From the NCBI GenBank assembly GCA_017481205.1, contig JAFUPN010000001.1, forward strand, positions 62,001 to 126,000: 64,000 bases of DNA, in the 5' to 3' direction. Positions 54,204 to 61,883 of the stretch are shown piece after piece. The notes beneath the pieces were generated by a model, which saw only the letters and a program-made list of their open reading frames with translations, made no database searches and was not told where the DNA came from. A program made the position numbers and the translations under genes. This DNA comes from Clostridia bacterium. GTDB taxonomy: Bacteria; Bacillota; Clostridia; UMGS1810. The first letter of the stretch is position 1. Each line of letters opens with the position of its first letter.

Positions 54204-54236
54204 GTTATATGTTTTTGTTATATGTTTTTGTTATAT
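54198..54236. repeat. 13-bp tandem repeat, three perfect copies
   Basis: GTTTTTGTTATAT is repeated head to tail at 54198-54210, 54211-54223 and 54224-54236. The first copy begins at the last base of the terminator stem, so the U tract has been triplicated. Confidence 0.9.
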
Positions 54237-54274
54237 AAAATATTTAAAAATTATACTTTATCCGCCGAAGAGGG

Positions 54275-54916
54275 CTATTTATTATCTTTATCAGCGGCTT
54301 CCTCCAAAACGTTTTTTTCAATCTTGCGCTTTATTCTCTGCAGAGCGTTATCAATGGATTTTTCGGTTTTGCCAAGTTCACGGGCGATATCAGCATAGGT
54401 CTTGCCCTCAAGATACAGCAACAGTACCTCTGCTTCATAATCGCTGAGAACAGAAACTATCTTGCTTTCGGTATTGATATACGACTCTCTGTTTATAAGA
54501 ATATCTTCCGGAGACAGCTCAACCTTATCTATAAGAATTTCCACCAGAGTTGTATCGTCATCCTCATCATAAACCTTGTTGCTGAGGGATACATATGAAT
54601 TGAGAGGAATATGCTTTTTTCTGGTCGCAGACTTAATTGCGGTGATAATCTGGCGCTTTATACACAGATTTGCAAAGGCACTGAAGGATGGGCTTACTTT
54701 AGGCTTGAAATCTCTCACAGCCTTAAAAAGACCAATCATACCTTCCTGAATTATATCCTCACTGTCTGCTCCGATAAGAAAATAACCTCTGGTTTTAGAA
54801 CGCACAAAATCCATATATTTGCACAGCAAAAAATCAGTGGCATCGTTGTCACCGCAGGAAGCAAGCGCCGCTATCTCTTCATCTGTCATCGAAGCAAATC
54901 TGTTTTTGTCACTCAT
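54275..54916 (-). CDS. sigH: RNA polymerase sigma-H factor (sporulation/transition state)
   Basis: A 213-residue sigma-70-family factor. Region 2 includes ADSEDIIQEGMIGLFKAVRD and FSAFANLCIKRQIITAIKSA; region 4 includes LSDYEAEVLLLYLEGKTYADIA, split over about residues 150-172, and KTEKSIDNALQRIKRKI. This is the Spo0H pattern. SigH directs genes for entry into sporulation. The ATG at 54916 with CAGGTGAT upstream is preferred to the ATG at 54949. It is divergent from the spoIIIA operon, a different setting from Bacillus, where sigH lies near the rplJL/rpoB region. Confidence 0.9.
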   Translation of the reverse strand: MSDKNRFASMTDEEIAALASCGDNDATDFLLCKYMDFVRSKTRGYFLIGADSEDIIQEGMIGLFKAVRDFKPKVSPSFSAFANLCIKRQIITAIKSATRKKHIPLNSYVSLSNKVYDEDDDTTLVEILIDKVELSPEDILINRESYINTESKIVSVLSDYEAEVLLLYLEGKTYADIARELGKTEKSIDNALQRIKRKIEKNVLEEAADKDNK

Positions 54917-54955
54917 GTAATCACCTGCAATCAAAAAAATATCTTCCATTAAATA

Positions 54956-54984
54956 ATTTTATACAATTATCGGGAATTTGTCAA
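54956..54984 (-). promoter_or_regulatory. Sigma-A-type promoter of sigH
   Basis: On the minus strand TTGACA (54984-54979), a 17-bp spacer and TAAAAT (54961-54956), about 40 bp before the chosen sigH start. No clear sigma-E promoter for the divergent spoIIIA operon could be recognised in the same 127 bp. Confidence 0.72.
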
Positions 54985-55043
54985 GATTTTGTTCTAACAG
55001 CAGCAGAGATTAAATATATTTATACAGAAACGGAAGTGATAAT

Positions 55044-55976
55044 CTGAAAAAACAACCGAAAGATATTAAAAGGGAATTATCATGCTTTATCCCCGGGAGA
55101 ATTTTCCGTATTTTCGAAAAAGCTTTTGAAAGCACCGACTGGGACAACCTTGAAGAGATAAGAATATTTAAAAAAGGGGCAATCGTTGTAAACATCGGCG
55201 GAGAAAAGTCGTATGTATCATCGGATTTTAAAATAACAAAGCATGGAAAAGAATTTGTAACGGATGAAGCGGTTATCGACGAGCTTATAAATATTCTTAC
55301 CTGCTGCTCAAAATATGCCTACAAGGAATGTCTCGGCTCAGGCTATCTGACTGCCGGAGGAGGTCACAGAGTAGGACTTACAGGAACGGCAGTAACTATG
55401 GAAAACGGCTCATATATGCTTAAGGATATATCAGCTGCTAATATAAGGGTTTCAAAGGATATATCAAAATTTTCTGCATCAGATGAATTACTGAATGATG
55501 TGCTCTCATGGGGCACTACAGCTATAATTTCGCCGCCGAAATGCGGAAAAACAACCTTCCTGCGCAGAGCAGCAAGGCAAATAGCATCGGAGGCTGTTAT
55601 GACATCTGTTTGCATAATTGATGAAAAAGACGAAATATGTGCGGTAGATAAGGGTATTCCTTTTTACCGCACCGGTTTAAATGTTTGTATTATAAACAGT
55701 ATGCCCAAGGATGACGCAATCGGCATGATGATAAAAAACATGGCTCCGGAAATTATAATCTGCGATGAGATAACCACGGCAAAAGAAGCTGAGGCAGTAA
55801 AAAACGCTGCATTAAGCGGAGTTAATGTTTTGTTTACCGTTCACGGAAAAAACAAGGCAACTATGAAAGAAAAGAGCTTTCTGTCTTGTCTGGAGGGATA
55901 TGTTGACAGCGTTGTTGAACTTAGCGACAGACTAGGCCCCGGCACGGTTGAAAGCATAGAAAGGAGAAGGACATGA
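55044..55976 (+). CDS. spoIIIAA: Stage III sporulation protein AA (secretion-type ATPase), probable CTG start
   Basis: A 310-residue AAA ATPase related to type II/IV secretion ATPases. It energises the SpoIIIA-SpoIIQ channel between mother cell and forespore. Walker A is SPPKCGKTTFLRR (about residue 165), Walker B IICDEIT (about 240). N-terminal homology (IPGRIFRIFEKAF, LGSGYLTAGGGHRVGL) continues well upstream of the first in-frame ATG (55398), so that ATG is internal. The frame is open back to 55014 but contains no ATG, GTG or TTG before the conserved part. A CTG at 55044 has GGAAG seven bases upstream and gives a length close to the Bacillus protein, so I take it as the start. Confidence 0.85.
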   Translation: MKKQPKDIKRELSCFIPGRIFRIFEKAFESTDWDNLEEIRIFKKGAIVVNIGGEKSYVSSDFKITKHGKEFVTDEAVIDELINILTCCSKYAYKECLGSGYLTAGGGHRVGLTGTAVTMENGSYMLKDISAANIRVSKDISKFSASDELLNDVLSWGTTAIISPPKCGKTTFLRRAARQIASEAVMTSVCIIDEKDEICAVDKGIPFYRTGLNVCIINSMPKDDAIGMMIKNMAPEIIICDEITTAKEAEAVKNAALSGVNVLFTVHGKNKATMKEKSFLSCLEGYVDSVVELSDRLGPGTVESIERRRT

Positions 55977-56485
55977 TTGTATTTAAGCTTGCAGGCGCCG
56001 GTGCCATACTTATAGCGTCATATATGACTGCAAGAAATCTTCACAGTAATATGAAAGACAGGGAAAAAGAATTGGAAGAAATAATATTCATGTTTGAAGA
56101 AATGAAAAATAATTCATTTAACAACAACGATATTTCAGCATTAATTGAAGAAAGTATACAAAAAACCAATTTTAAAACCAAGCAAATATTTAAAAAATTT
56201 GTCTTATTGATGCACGAAAATAAATATACAGATTGTTTCGAGGCATGGGAAAATGCAAAAGACATGATGACACCGCTTTCCAAAGAAGATACGGCAGCTC
56301 TTGACAGCTTTTTTAAAAAATCAAACGACAGCACAGTAAGCTCATTTATAGAAAAAACAGATGAGGTTATAAAACGCCTTGCGGACAACCTGAGAGAAAT
56401 TAAAGAAAATGCTGATAAAAACAAAAAAATATATTATAACTCTTGTATATGTATAGGTATACTGACAGTTATATTGCTTATTTAA
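55973..56485 (+). CDS. spoIIIAB: Stage III sporulation protein AB
   Basis: A 170-residue protein with a short N-terminal membrane segment, a charged helical body (MKDREKELEEIIFMFEEM) and a C-terminal membrane segment (YYNSCICIGILTVILLI). Matches SpoIIIAB in length and layout, an assembly component with similarity to type II secretion GspF-like proteins. Start ATGA overlaps the spoIIIAA stop. Confidence 0.88.
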   Translation: MIVFKLAGAGAILIASYMTARNLHSNMKDREKELEEIIFMFEEMKNNSFNNNDISALIEESIQKTNFKTKQIFKKFVLLMHENKYTDCFEAWENAKDMMTPLSKEDTAALDSFFKKSNDSTVSSFIEKTDEVIKRLADNLREIKENADKNKKIYYNSCICIGILTVILLI

Positions 56486-56504
56486 ACAACAAGGGGAGGA
56501 AAAC

Positions 56505-56699
56505 ATGGAACTTGATTTAATATTTAAAATAGCGGGAACGGGCATAATAGTAGCCATATTGCACAGACTTCTTGTGCAGGCTGGCAGAGAGGAGCAGGCA
56601 CTCATGCTTTCAATAGGCGGTCTTGTGGTAGTCATGCTGATGATTGTATCAGAGATAAACGCGCTTTTTGAAGCAGTGCGTACTATGTTTACATACTGA
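56505..56699 (+). CDS. spoIIIAC: Stage III sporulation protein AC
   Basis: A 64-residue protein with two hydrophobic helices (IFKIAGTGIIVAILHRLL and ALMLSIGGLVVVMLMIV), identical in organisation to SpoIIIAC of Bacillus. Membrane component of the SpoIIIA machine. GGGGAGG upstream of the ATG. Confidence 0.92.
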   Translation: MELDLIFKIAGTGIIVAILHRLLVQAGREEQALMLSIGGLVVVMLMIVSEINALFEAVRTMFTY

Positions 56700-56701
56700 C
56701 A

Positions 56702-57079
56702 ATGATACGGACAATACTGATTAGTATATTAGGTATAATGATTATAAATATGATAAAACAATACAGAAGCGAATATGCTGTACCGGCGGCAGTCGCAGTA
56801 TCTGTCTGTCTTTTGTGGATAATAGCTGAAGAAGCAATTGCTTTAAGGGAGATAACCGGAAGCCTTACAGATGAATTGAATATTGATTCAGAGCTGGTCA
56901 GAGATATAATAAAGATTATCTGTATATCATATGCACGAAAAATAGGCTGTGATATGTGCACGGATTTCGGGTATAAAGCTATAGCTGATAAGGTGGATAT
57001 TTTTGGAAGATTTGCTGCTGCAGCTGTAATTATACCAAAGCTTCATTCGCTGTATGTTGACATAATTAAGTTATTGTAA
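56702..57079 (+). CDS. spoIIIAD: Stage III sporulation protein AD
   Basis: A 125-residue membrane protein with about four hydrophobic segments and the conserved ELVRDIIKIICISYARKIGC. Length and place, two bases after spoIIIAC, agree with SpoIIIAD. Confidence 0.92.
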   Translation: MIRTILISILGIMIINMIKQYRSEYAVPAAVAVSVCLLWIIAEEAIALREITGSLTDELNIDSELVRDIIKIICISYARKIGCDMCTDFGYKAIADKVDIFGRFAAAAVIIPKLHSLYVDIIKLL

Positions 57080-58164
57080 TGTTGATATTATATAGAACTT
57101 TTATATTACTAATTACATTTTTTACATTTGCATTAACAGAGGCATCAGCTGCAGAATTAAAAACATGTGCTATATACACAGATGCCTTGAATGATACTGT
57201 ATCAGCGAGCTTAAGTAATAATATTTCCCTCAGTGAGATGCTTGAAATGATTTCGTGTGGTGAATATGATGCGCTGCTGTCCCATGTTGCAGAAGCTGTA
57301 AAATTAAACCTCAACGATGCTATAATTAACCATAATGAAATTATGTATACTTTAATTGTTTTGATACTGATTTCCTGCTGTACAAATATAATTTTAGGTG
57401 ATGATTTTCGACCTGATGTAAGCTACATAAATATTTCAGCTGCTTTTCTGTTGCTTTCTTTATTTTCAGGAATGTATATACTTGCTGACAAAGCAGTTAC
57501 AGATATTTTTGAGCTTTTAAAAAACGTGCTGCCTGTTTTTCTGGGCTTTTCTGTAATATCAGCAAAAAGTGCTTACCTGAATACTGTCTTTGTATTTTAT
57601 ATGACCGGATTTCAATGGCTAAGCAAAAACCTGCTGCTTCCTCTTATAGCTATTGCTGCAGTAATGAGCATTATCTCTTCCTCAGGAGGCGGTATTGACT
57701 TTTCCAAGGGTAAATCGTCTCTTCTTGCTGCGGTAAATTGGACAATAGGCATATATACAACGCTTTTTCTTTGCTTTATCAAAATGCTGAGTATTTCTCT
57801 GTATCCTGCAGACAGGATTATTTACGGCGGTATCAGATATACTTTGTCAAAGGGCATACCTGTGGTGGGCGGATATGTTTCTGATTCACTGGAATCTGTG
57901 CTTGGAGGTGTTTCTGTCATTAGAAGCTCTGTGGGAGTTGCAGCTGCAGCAATACTTGTAACAGTTTCTGCTGTTCCTGCAGTTCTACCGATGCTTATTG
58001 GATGGCTTTTGAAGCTGCTGGGCGGATTTACTGCCATATTTTCTGATAATTCAACCTCGGCACTGGTAGGAGATATAGGCATATGCATCAGTGAGCTCGG
58101 TATCCTGCTGCTCGTGTGTGCCATAGGCTTTATCACCGGATTTTCTATTATGCTGTCAGGATGA
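57079..58164 (+). CDS. spoIIIAE: Stage III sporulation protein AE
   Basis: A 361-residue protein with a signal-like N terminus (ILLITFFTFALTEASA) and about seven further membrane segments. The typical SpoIIIAE sequence VAAAAILVTVSAVPAVLPML is near residue 295. Membrane core of the SpoIIIA complex. The ATG overlaps the spoIIIAD stop by one base. Confidence 0.9.
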   Translation: MLILYRTFILLITFFTFALTEASAAELKTCAIYTDALNDTVSASLSNNISLSEMLEMISCGEYDALLSHVAEAVKLNLNDAIINHNEIMYTLIVLILISCCTNIILGDDFRPDVSYINISAAFLLLSLFSGMYILADKAVTDIFELLKNVLPVFLGFSVISAKSAYLNTVFVFYMTGFQWLSKNLLLPLIAIAAVMSIISSSGGGIDFSKGKSSLLAAVNWTIGIYTTLFLCFIKMLSISLYPADRIIYGGIRYTLSKGIPVVGGYVSDSLESVLGGVSVIRSSVGVAAAAILVTVSAVPAVLPMLIGWLLKLLGGFTAIFSDNSTSALVGDIGICISELGILLLVCAIGFITGFSIMLSG

Positions 58165-58221
58165 TTTCTGATTTTAACGGTAAAATATTACATTCTTTGA
58201 GATTTGGGGTTGATTATATAA

Positions 58222-58500
58222 ATGAAAGCTTCTACGGTTATGTCGTGTATAGTACCGGCAGCTGCCATATGTAGCGCCGCAAGCTTGCTTTTGCCGGACA
58301 AAGCAGCGGTTAAATGGACAAATATTTTATGTGCTGTATATATTCTTACTTGCCTGTTTGCTTCAGTCAGAAGCTTTCTGCCGGATTTTAAATCAGAGGC
58401 CGAAGAAATTATTTTTTCATCCGAAAAAATAAGCAAAGATATTCAGGAAGAAATTGAAAGTATAATAAAAGATAATTACAAACAGGATGTATCGCCATGA
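58222..58500 (+). CDS. spoIIIAF: Stage III sporulation protein AF, short form
   Basis: A 92-residue protein with two N-terminal membrane helices (CIVPAAAICSAASLLLPD, WTNILCAVYILTCLFASV) and a charged helical tail. It is less than half the length of Bacillus SpoIIIAF (about 206 residues): the periplasm-like ring-forming domain is missing. A TAA directly precedes the ATG in frame, so no longer start exists; no frameshift extending it was found. Position between AE and AG fixes the identity. The 57-bp gap before it is unusual in this tightly packed operon. Confidence 0.8.
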   Translation: MKASTVMSCIVPAAAICSAASLLLPDKAAVKWTNILCAVYILTCLFASVRSFLPDFKSEAEEIIFSSEKISKDIQEEIESIIKDNYKQDVSP

Positions 58501-58967
58501 TTGATATTATTAAAACAAGTAAATTCAGGAATGCTGTGCTGTTGTTTCTTACAGGGATTATCCTGATGCTGCTGCCGGATATAAGCTTTACCCCAAAAGC
58601 TGTATCCTCCGGCGAAAAAGCTTTTCCGGACGGAATTGAACAATCATTATCAGAGGCTCTCAGAGAGACTTATAATCTTGAATATGCCAAGGTTATTATC
58701 ACTTATGATACTTATGGCGAAAAGGTAGTCGAATACAACTATGAGCAGACAGTTTCCGATACGGAAAACACCTATCAGAAAAGCTCTGTAGCTGACAAAA
58801 GCAGCAATCAGCCCTTTGTTAAGACAGAAAAACTGCCTTATGTCAGAGGCGCACTGGTATCTGTTTCGGCTGCGGATGAAAACACCTGTTTTGAAATACG
58901 CTCTGCAGTTTCAACACTGCTTGGTGTGTCTGTAAATAAAGTAAATGTAATCAGCGGAAAGGAATGA
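58497..58967 (+). CDS. spoIIIAG: Stage III sporulation protein AG
   Basis: A 156-residue protein: cytoplasmic start, one membrane helix (VLLFLTGIILMLLPDI) and an extracytoplasmic domain with the ring-building motif (AKVIITYDTYGEKVVEYN, then VSAADENTCFEIRSAVSTLL). SpoIIIAG forms a large ring of the mother cell-forespore channel. Shorter than the Bacillus protein (about 229 residues). Start ATGA overlaps the AF stop. Confidence 0.88.
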   Translation: MIDIIKTSKFRNAVLLFLTGIILMLLPDISFTPKAVSSGEKAFPDGIEQSLSEALRETYNLEYAKVIITYDTYGEKVVEYNYEQTVSDTENTYQKSSVADKSSNQPFVKTEKLPYVRGALVSVSAADENTCFEIRSAVSTLLGVSVNKVNVISGKE

Positions 58968-58971
58968 TTTT

Positions 58972-59478
58972 ATGAAAAAGAAATTAATTGTAGTTGCCGT
59001 TTTGGCGGTCATGCTGGGTATCACCGGCTATGTAAATTATGTGGGTGAAAGGTCCGAGCTTGCCGCAGCCGATACGGATGATGAATATATCCCCGTCGGC
59101 GAGGCTGTACCGATTTCCTCCGAAAGTATAAAGGAGGTTGATTATTTTCAAAAAGCAAAAATTGACAGAGAGGCTGAAAGAGCCGAGACAATTGACCTCC
59201 TTAATAATATGATAAACAACCCCAATACAACTGCCGATTCAAAGGTTAATGCCGAAAACAGACTGGCTGCCATTGCCGATAACATATCTGTAGAGGCTGC
59301 TGCTGAAGGTCTTATTAAAGCCAAGGGCTACCACGACGCTGTTGTATACATAGGTGAGTCCTCTGTAAACGTGGTAGTTGCTGCAGAAACTCTTACTGCC
59401 GGCGATACTGCAAAAATAAGAGATATTGTTTTTGAACAAACTAACAATAATAATATAAAAATAGTTGCAGTAAAATAA
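58972..59478 (+). CDS. spoIIIAH: Stage III sporulation protein AH
   Basis: A 168-residue membrane-anchored protein (helix at residues 4-22) with a YscJ/FliF-like domain (VNAENRLAAIADNISVEAAA, AKGYHDAVVYIGESSVNVVV). SpoIIIAH binds SpoIIQ from the forespore side in Bacillus to form the channel. Last gene of the spoIIIA operon; the promoter of the next unit overlaps its 3' end. Confidence 0.9.
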   Translation: MKKKLIVVAVLAVMLGITGYVNYVGERSELAAADTDDEYIPVGEAVPISSESIKEVDYFQKAKIDREAERAETIDLLNNMINNPNTTADSKVNAENRLAAIADNISVEAAAEGLIKAKGYHDAVVYIGESSVNVVVAAETLTAGDTAKIRDIVFEQTNNNNIKIVAVK

Positions 59479-59493
59479 ATTTTGTGTTATAAT
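59465..59493 (+). promoter_or_regulatory. Probable promoter of the yqhY-nusB-xseAB-OLE-oapA-dxs unit
   Basis: TTGCAG (59465-59470), a 17-bp spacer and TATAAT (59488-59493). It would let the housekeeping genes and the RNA be expressed independently of the sporulation operon upstream. Confidence 0.62.
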
Positions 59494-59548
59494 ACTTAAT
59501 GTAGTAAAATTTTCTGTGCTTTTTTTGCACAAATCCGGAGGGATAAAC

Positions 59549-59956
59549 ATGACAGAAAACAATATAAAAAACGAAACAAACGGAAATATCAAAATTTCCG
59601 ACGAGGTTATTATTACCATTGCATCTGTTGCTGTTTCCGAGATTGAGGGTGCCAGCTGTGTAAACGGCACACTTAATGAAATAGCTCAGAAATTCGGCAA
59701 GAAAAATTTTGCTAAAGGTATTAAGGTTACTGTGGAAGAGGAGATTACCCTGGATGTTAACATTGTTGTTGACTACGGGGTTAAAATTCCTGAAGTAGCA
59801 TGGAATGTTCAGGATAATGTTAAAAAATCCGTTGAGCTCATGAGCGGTCTTACTGTAGGCAGGGTTAATGTTCATGTTGTTGACGTAGCCCAGAAAAAGC
59901 AGGATGAGGCTCCGGCTGTTGAGGCTCAGGACGAGGCTGACGCACAGGAAGAATGA
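59549..59956 (+). CDS. yqhY: Asp23/Gls24-family protein (YqhY-like)
   Basis: A 135-residue Asp23-domain protein (IKISDEVIITIASVAVSEIEG; VTVEEEITLDVNIVVDYGVKI) with an acidic C-terminal tail ending in EDADAQEE-like residues. In Bacillus YqhY sits between accBC and nusB and is linked to control of acetyl-CoA carboxylase; accBC are absent here. The ATG at 59549 follows GGAGGG. It is a paralogue of the YloU-like protein at 8186. Confidence 0.88.
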   Translation: MTENNIKNETNGNIKISDEVIITIASVAVSEIEGASCVNGTLNEIAQKFGKKNFAKGIKVTVEEEITLDVNIVVDYGVKIPEVAWNVQDNVKKSVELMSGLTVGRVNVHVVDVAQKKQDEAPAVEAQDEADAQEE

Positions 59957-60016
59957 TTTGGCGCAGCTCTGCATATGATAACCTGCAGAGCTGCAGCTTT
60001 ATTACCGGAGGTATAT

Positions 60017-60421
60017 ATGAGCAGAAAAAACGCGCGTGATTGCGCATTTAAACTGATATTTGAAATACCGTTCCATGATGGAATTACTCCTGACGAGCGT
60101 GTAGAGCAGTATTTTGAATACGGTGAATATGAGGATATTAACACAAATGATAAGGAATATATTTCCGTTACTGTTTGTGATTGCTTCAACAATATAGAAG
60201 CTATCGATAAAAAAATTTCCGATTCTCTGGAAAACTGGAGACTTGACAGACTGTCTAAAATTGATTTGTCAATTCTGCGTCTGGCGGCTGCGGAAATTTT
60301 GTTTAACAGCGATATACCGTTCAGGGTGTCTGTAAATGAAGCAGTAGAGCTTGCAAAGACATACAGTGAGGACAACTCACCATCCTTTGTAAACGGTGTG
60401 CTGTCTAAATTCGAAGGCTGA
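60017..60421 (+). CDS. nusB: Transcription antitermination factor NusB
   Basis: A 134-residue all-helical protein. Hallmarks are the N-terminal RKNARDCAFKLIFEI and the C-terminal IDLSILRLAAAEILF, VSVNEAVELAKTYSED and FVNGVLSKF. NusB with NusE binds BoxA RNA in rRNA transcription. The ATG at 60017 follows CCGGAGGT; an ATG at 59975 lacks a site. Confidence 0.95.
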   Translation: MSRKNARDCAFKLIFEIPFHDGITPDERVEQYFEYGEYEDINTNDKEYISVTVCDCFNNIEAIDKKISDSLENWRLDRLSKIDLSILRLAAAEILFNSDIPFRVSVNEAVELAKTYSEDNSPSFVNGVLSKFEG

Positions 60422-60436
60422 CAGGGAGGTTTGATT

Positions 60437-61627
60437 ATGCCTGTTATTACTGTCAGCCAGCTCAACAACTACATGAGACGTTATGTGGATAACAACTCAA
60501 ATTTGAGCGGTTTGTATATAAAAGGCGAAATATCAAATTTTAAAAGGCACAGCTCCGGTCACTTGTATCTTACTTTAAAAGACAGCGGGTCTGTGCTTAA
60601 GTGCGTTATGTTTCAATCCTATGCCGCATCTCTCAAGTTTTCTCCAGAGAATGGAATGAAGGTTATTGCATTCGGCAGGGTATCGGTATATGAAGCCGGC
60701 GGAGTATATCAGCTGTATATAGAACAGATTATCCCTGACGGAAAAGGGGAGCTTTATGCAGCATATGAACAGCTTAAGGCTCAGCTCGAAGCACTGGGAT
60801 ATTTTGACCCTGCGCACAAAATGCCGCTTCCGCAGTATCCCGGCACCATAGGTGTTGTAACCTCGCCTGAAGGTGCTGCTGTAAGGGATGTGCTCAGCGT
60901 GCTTGGACGCAGATTTCCCCTTGCCGAAATACTGATATATCCGGCTCAGGTTCAGGGTATTGGTGCTTCTGATACCATAGTCAGCGGTATTGAATATTTT
61001 AATGCCACATCCCCTGCGGATGTGCTGATTATAGGAAGAGGCGGCGGTTCCATCGAGGATCTGTGGGCTTTTAATGAACGCAATGTTGCAGATGCAATAT
61101 ATAATTCTCACATACCGATAATATCTGCTGTGGGACATGAAACAGATTTTACTATAGCCGATTTTGTTGCAGATATGCGTGCTCCCACACCTTCTGCAGC
61201 TGCAGAGATGGCTGTTCCTGACTGTACGGAGCTGTACAGACAACTGAAAATGTCTTCTGATAAGCTTGCAACCGCTTTATCAAGCACTTTAAAAATTAAG
61301 AGAAATAAATTTGAAGCCCTGATGAGAACAAATATGGATAACCTCCTTATACGTTATATTCAGGATAAAAAAATTTATACCGACGATATAATTGCAGAAA
61401 TGACCGAGGCTTATGAAAACACCGTAGCCGGAAAGCGCAATAGCTTTTCTACTCTGTGTGCAAAGCTTGATGCTCTCAGCCCTGTGAAAGTTCTTTCCAG
61501 GGGCTATTCTGTGGCAAGAACATCAAAAGGCATTGTGTCCTCAGTAGCCGATGTAGCTCCCGGAGATGACATTGATATAACATTGAATGACGGTACTTTA
61601 AACTGTCAGGTAAAACAAATACAGTAA
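60437..61627 (+). CDS. xseA: Exodeoxyribonuclease VII large subunit
   Basis: A 396-residue protein: OB-fold domain (LYIKGEISNFKRHSSGHLYL), nuclease domain (IGVVTSPEGAAVRDVLSVL, IIGRGGGSIEDLWAFNE, SAVGHETDFTIADFVAD with the catalytic residues) and a helical C-terminal part. With XseB it degrades single-stranded DNA. The ATG at 60437 is 8 bp from GGGAGG. folD, often found before xseA, is missing. Confidence 0.95.
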   Translation: MPVITVSQLNNYMRRYVDNNSNLSGLYIKGEISNFKRHSSGHLYLTLKDSGSVLKCVMFQSYAASLKFSPENGMKVIAFGRVSVYEAGGVYQLYIEQIIPDGKGELYAAYEQLKAQLEALGYFDPAHKMPLPQYPGTIGVVTSPEGAAVRDVLSVLGRRFPLAEILIYPAQVQGIGASDTIVSGIEYFNATSPADVLIIGRGGGSIEDLWAFNERNVADAIYNSHIPIISAVGHETDFTIADFVADMRAPTPSAAAEMAVPDCTELYRQLKMSSDKLATALSSTLKIKRNKFEALMRTNMDNLLIRYIQDKKIYTDDIIAEMTEAYENTVAGKRNSFSTLCAKLDALSPVKVLSRGYSVARTSKGIVSSVADVAPGDDIDITLNDGTLNCQVKQIQ

Positions 61628-61639
61628 GAGGTGTATTCT

Positions 61640-61852
61640 ATGGCAAAATCATCAAAAAGCTTTGAAAGCAAAATGGAAATGCTTGAAGAAATAGTAACCA
61701 AGCTTGAGAGAGGAGAAGCTCCTCTTGAAGAATGTATGAGCATGTATGAAAAAGGCGTTGCTCTTGCCAAAGAATGCATGACCATGCTGGATGAAGCTGA
61801 ACAAAAAATTAAGACAGTAGGTGCAGCCGGACAAGCTGCTGCCGATGAATGA
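61640..61852 (+). CDS. xseB: Exodeoxyribonuclease VII small subunit
   Basis: A 70-residue helical protein (SFESKMEMLEEIVTKLERGE; LEECMSMYEKGVALAKECM) with the standard XseB pattern. It is 12 bp after xseA; GAGGTG precedes the ATG. The structured RNA begins about 30 bp after its stop codon. Confidence 0.93.
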   Translation: MAKSSKSFESKMEMLEEIVTKLERGEAPLEECMSMYEKGVALAKECMTMLDEAEQKIKTVGAAGQAAADE

Positions 61853-61883
61853 TTTTTTTGTTTGGAATATAAATTAATACAAA

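Noticed and set aside
54198-54236. Mini-CRISPR array
   Set aside because: Three 13-bp units are directly abutting with no spacers and no cas genes nearby.
55398-55976. spoIIIAA starting at ATG 55398
   Set aside because: Conserved SpoIIIAA sequence continues in frame for about 115 codons upstream, and the ATG has no ribosome site.
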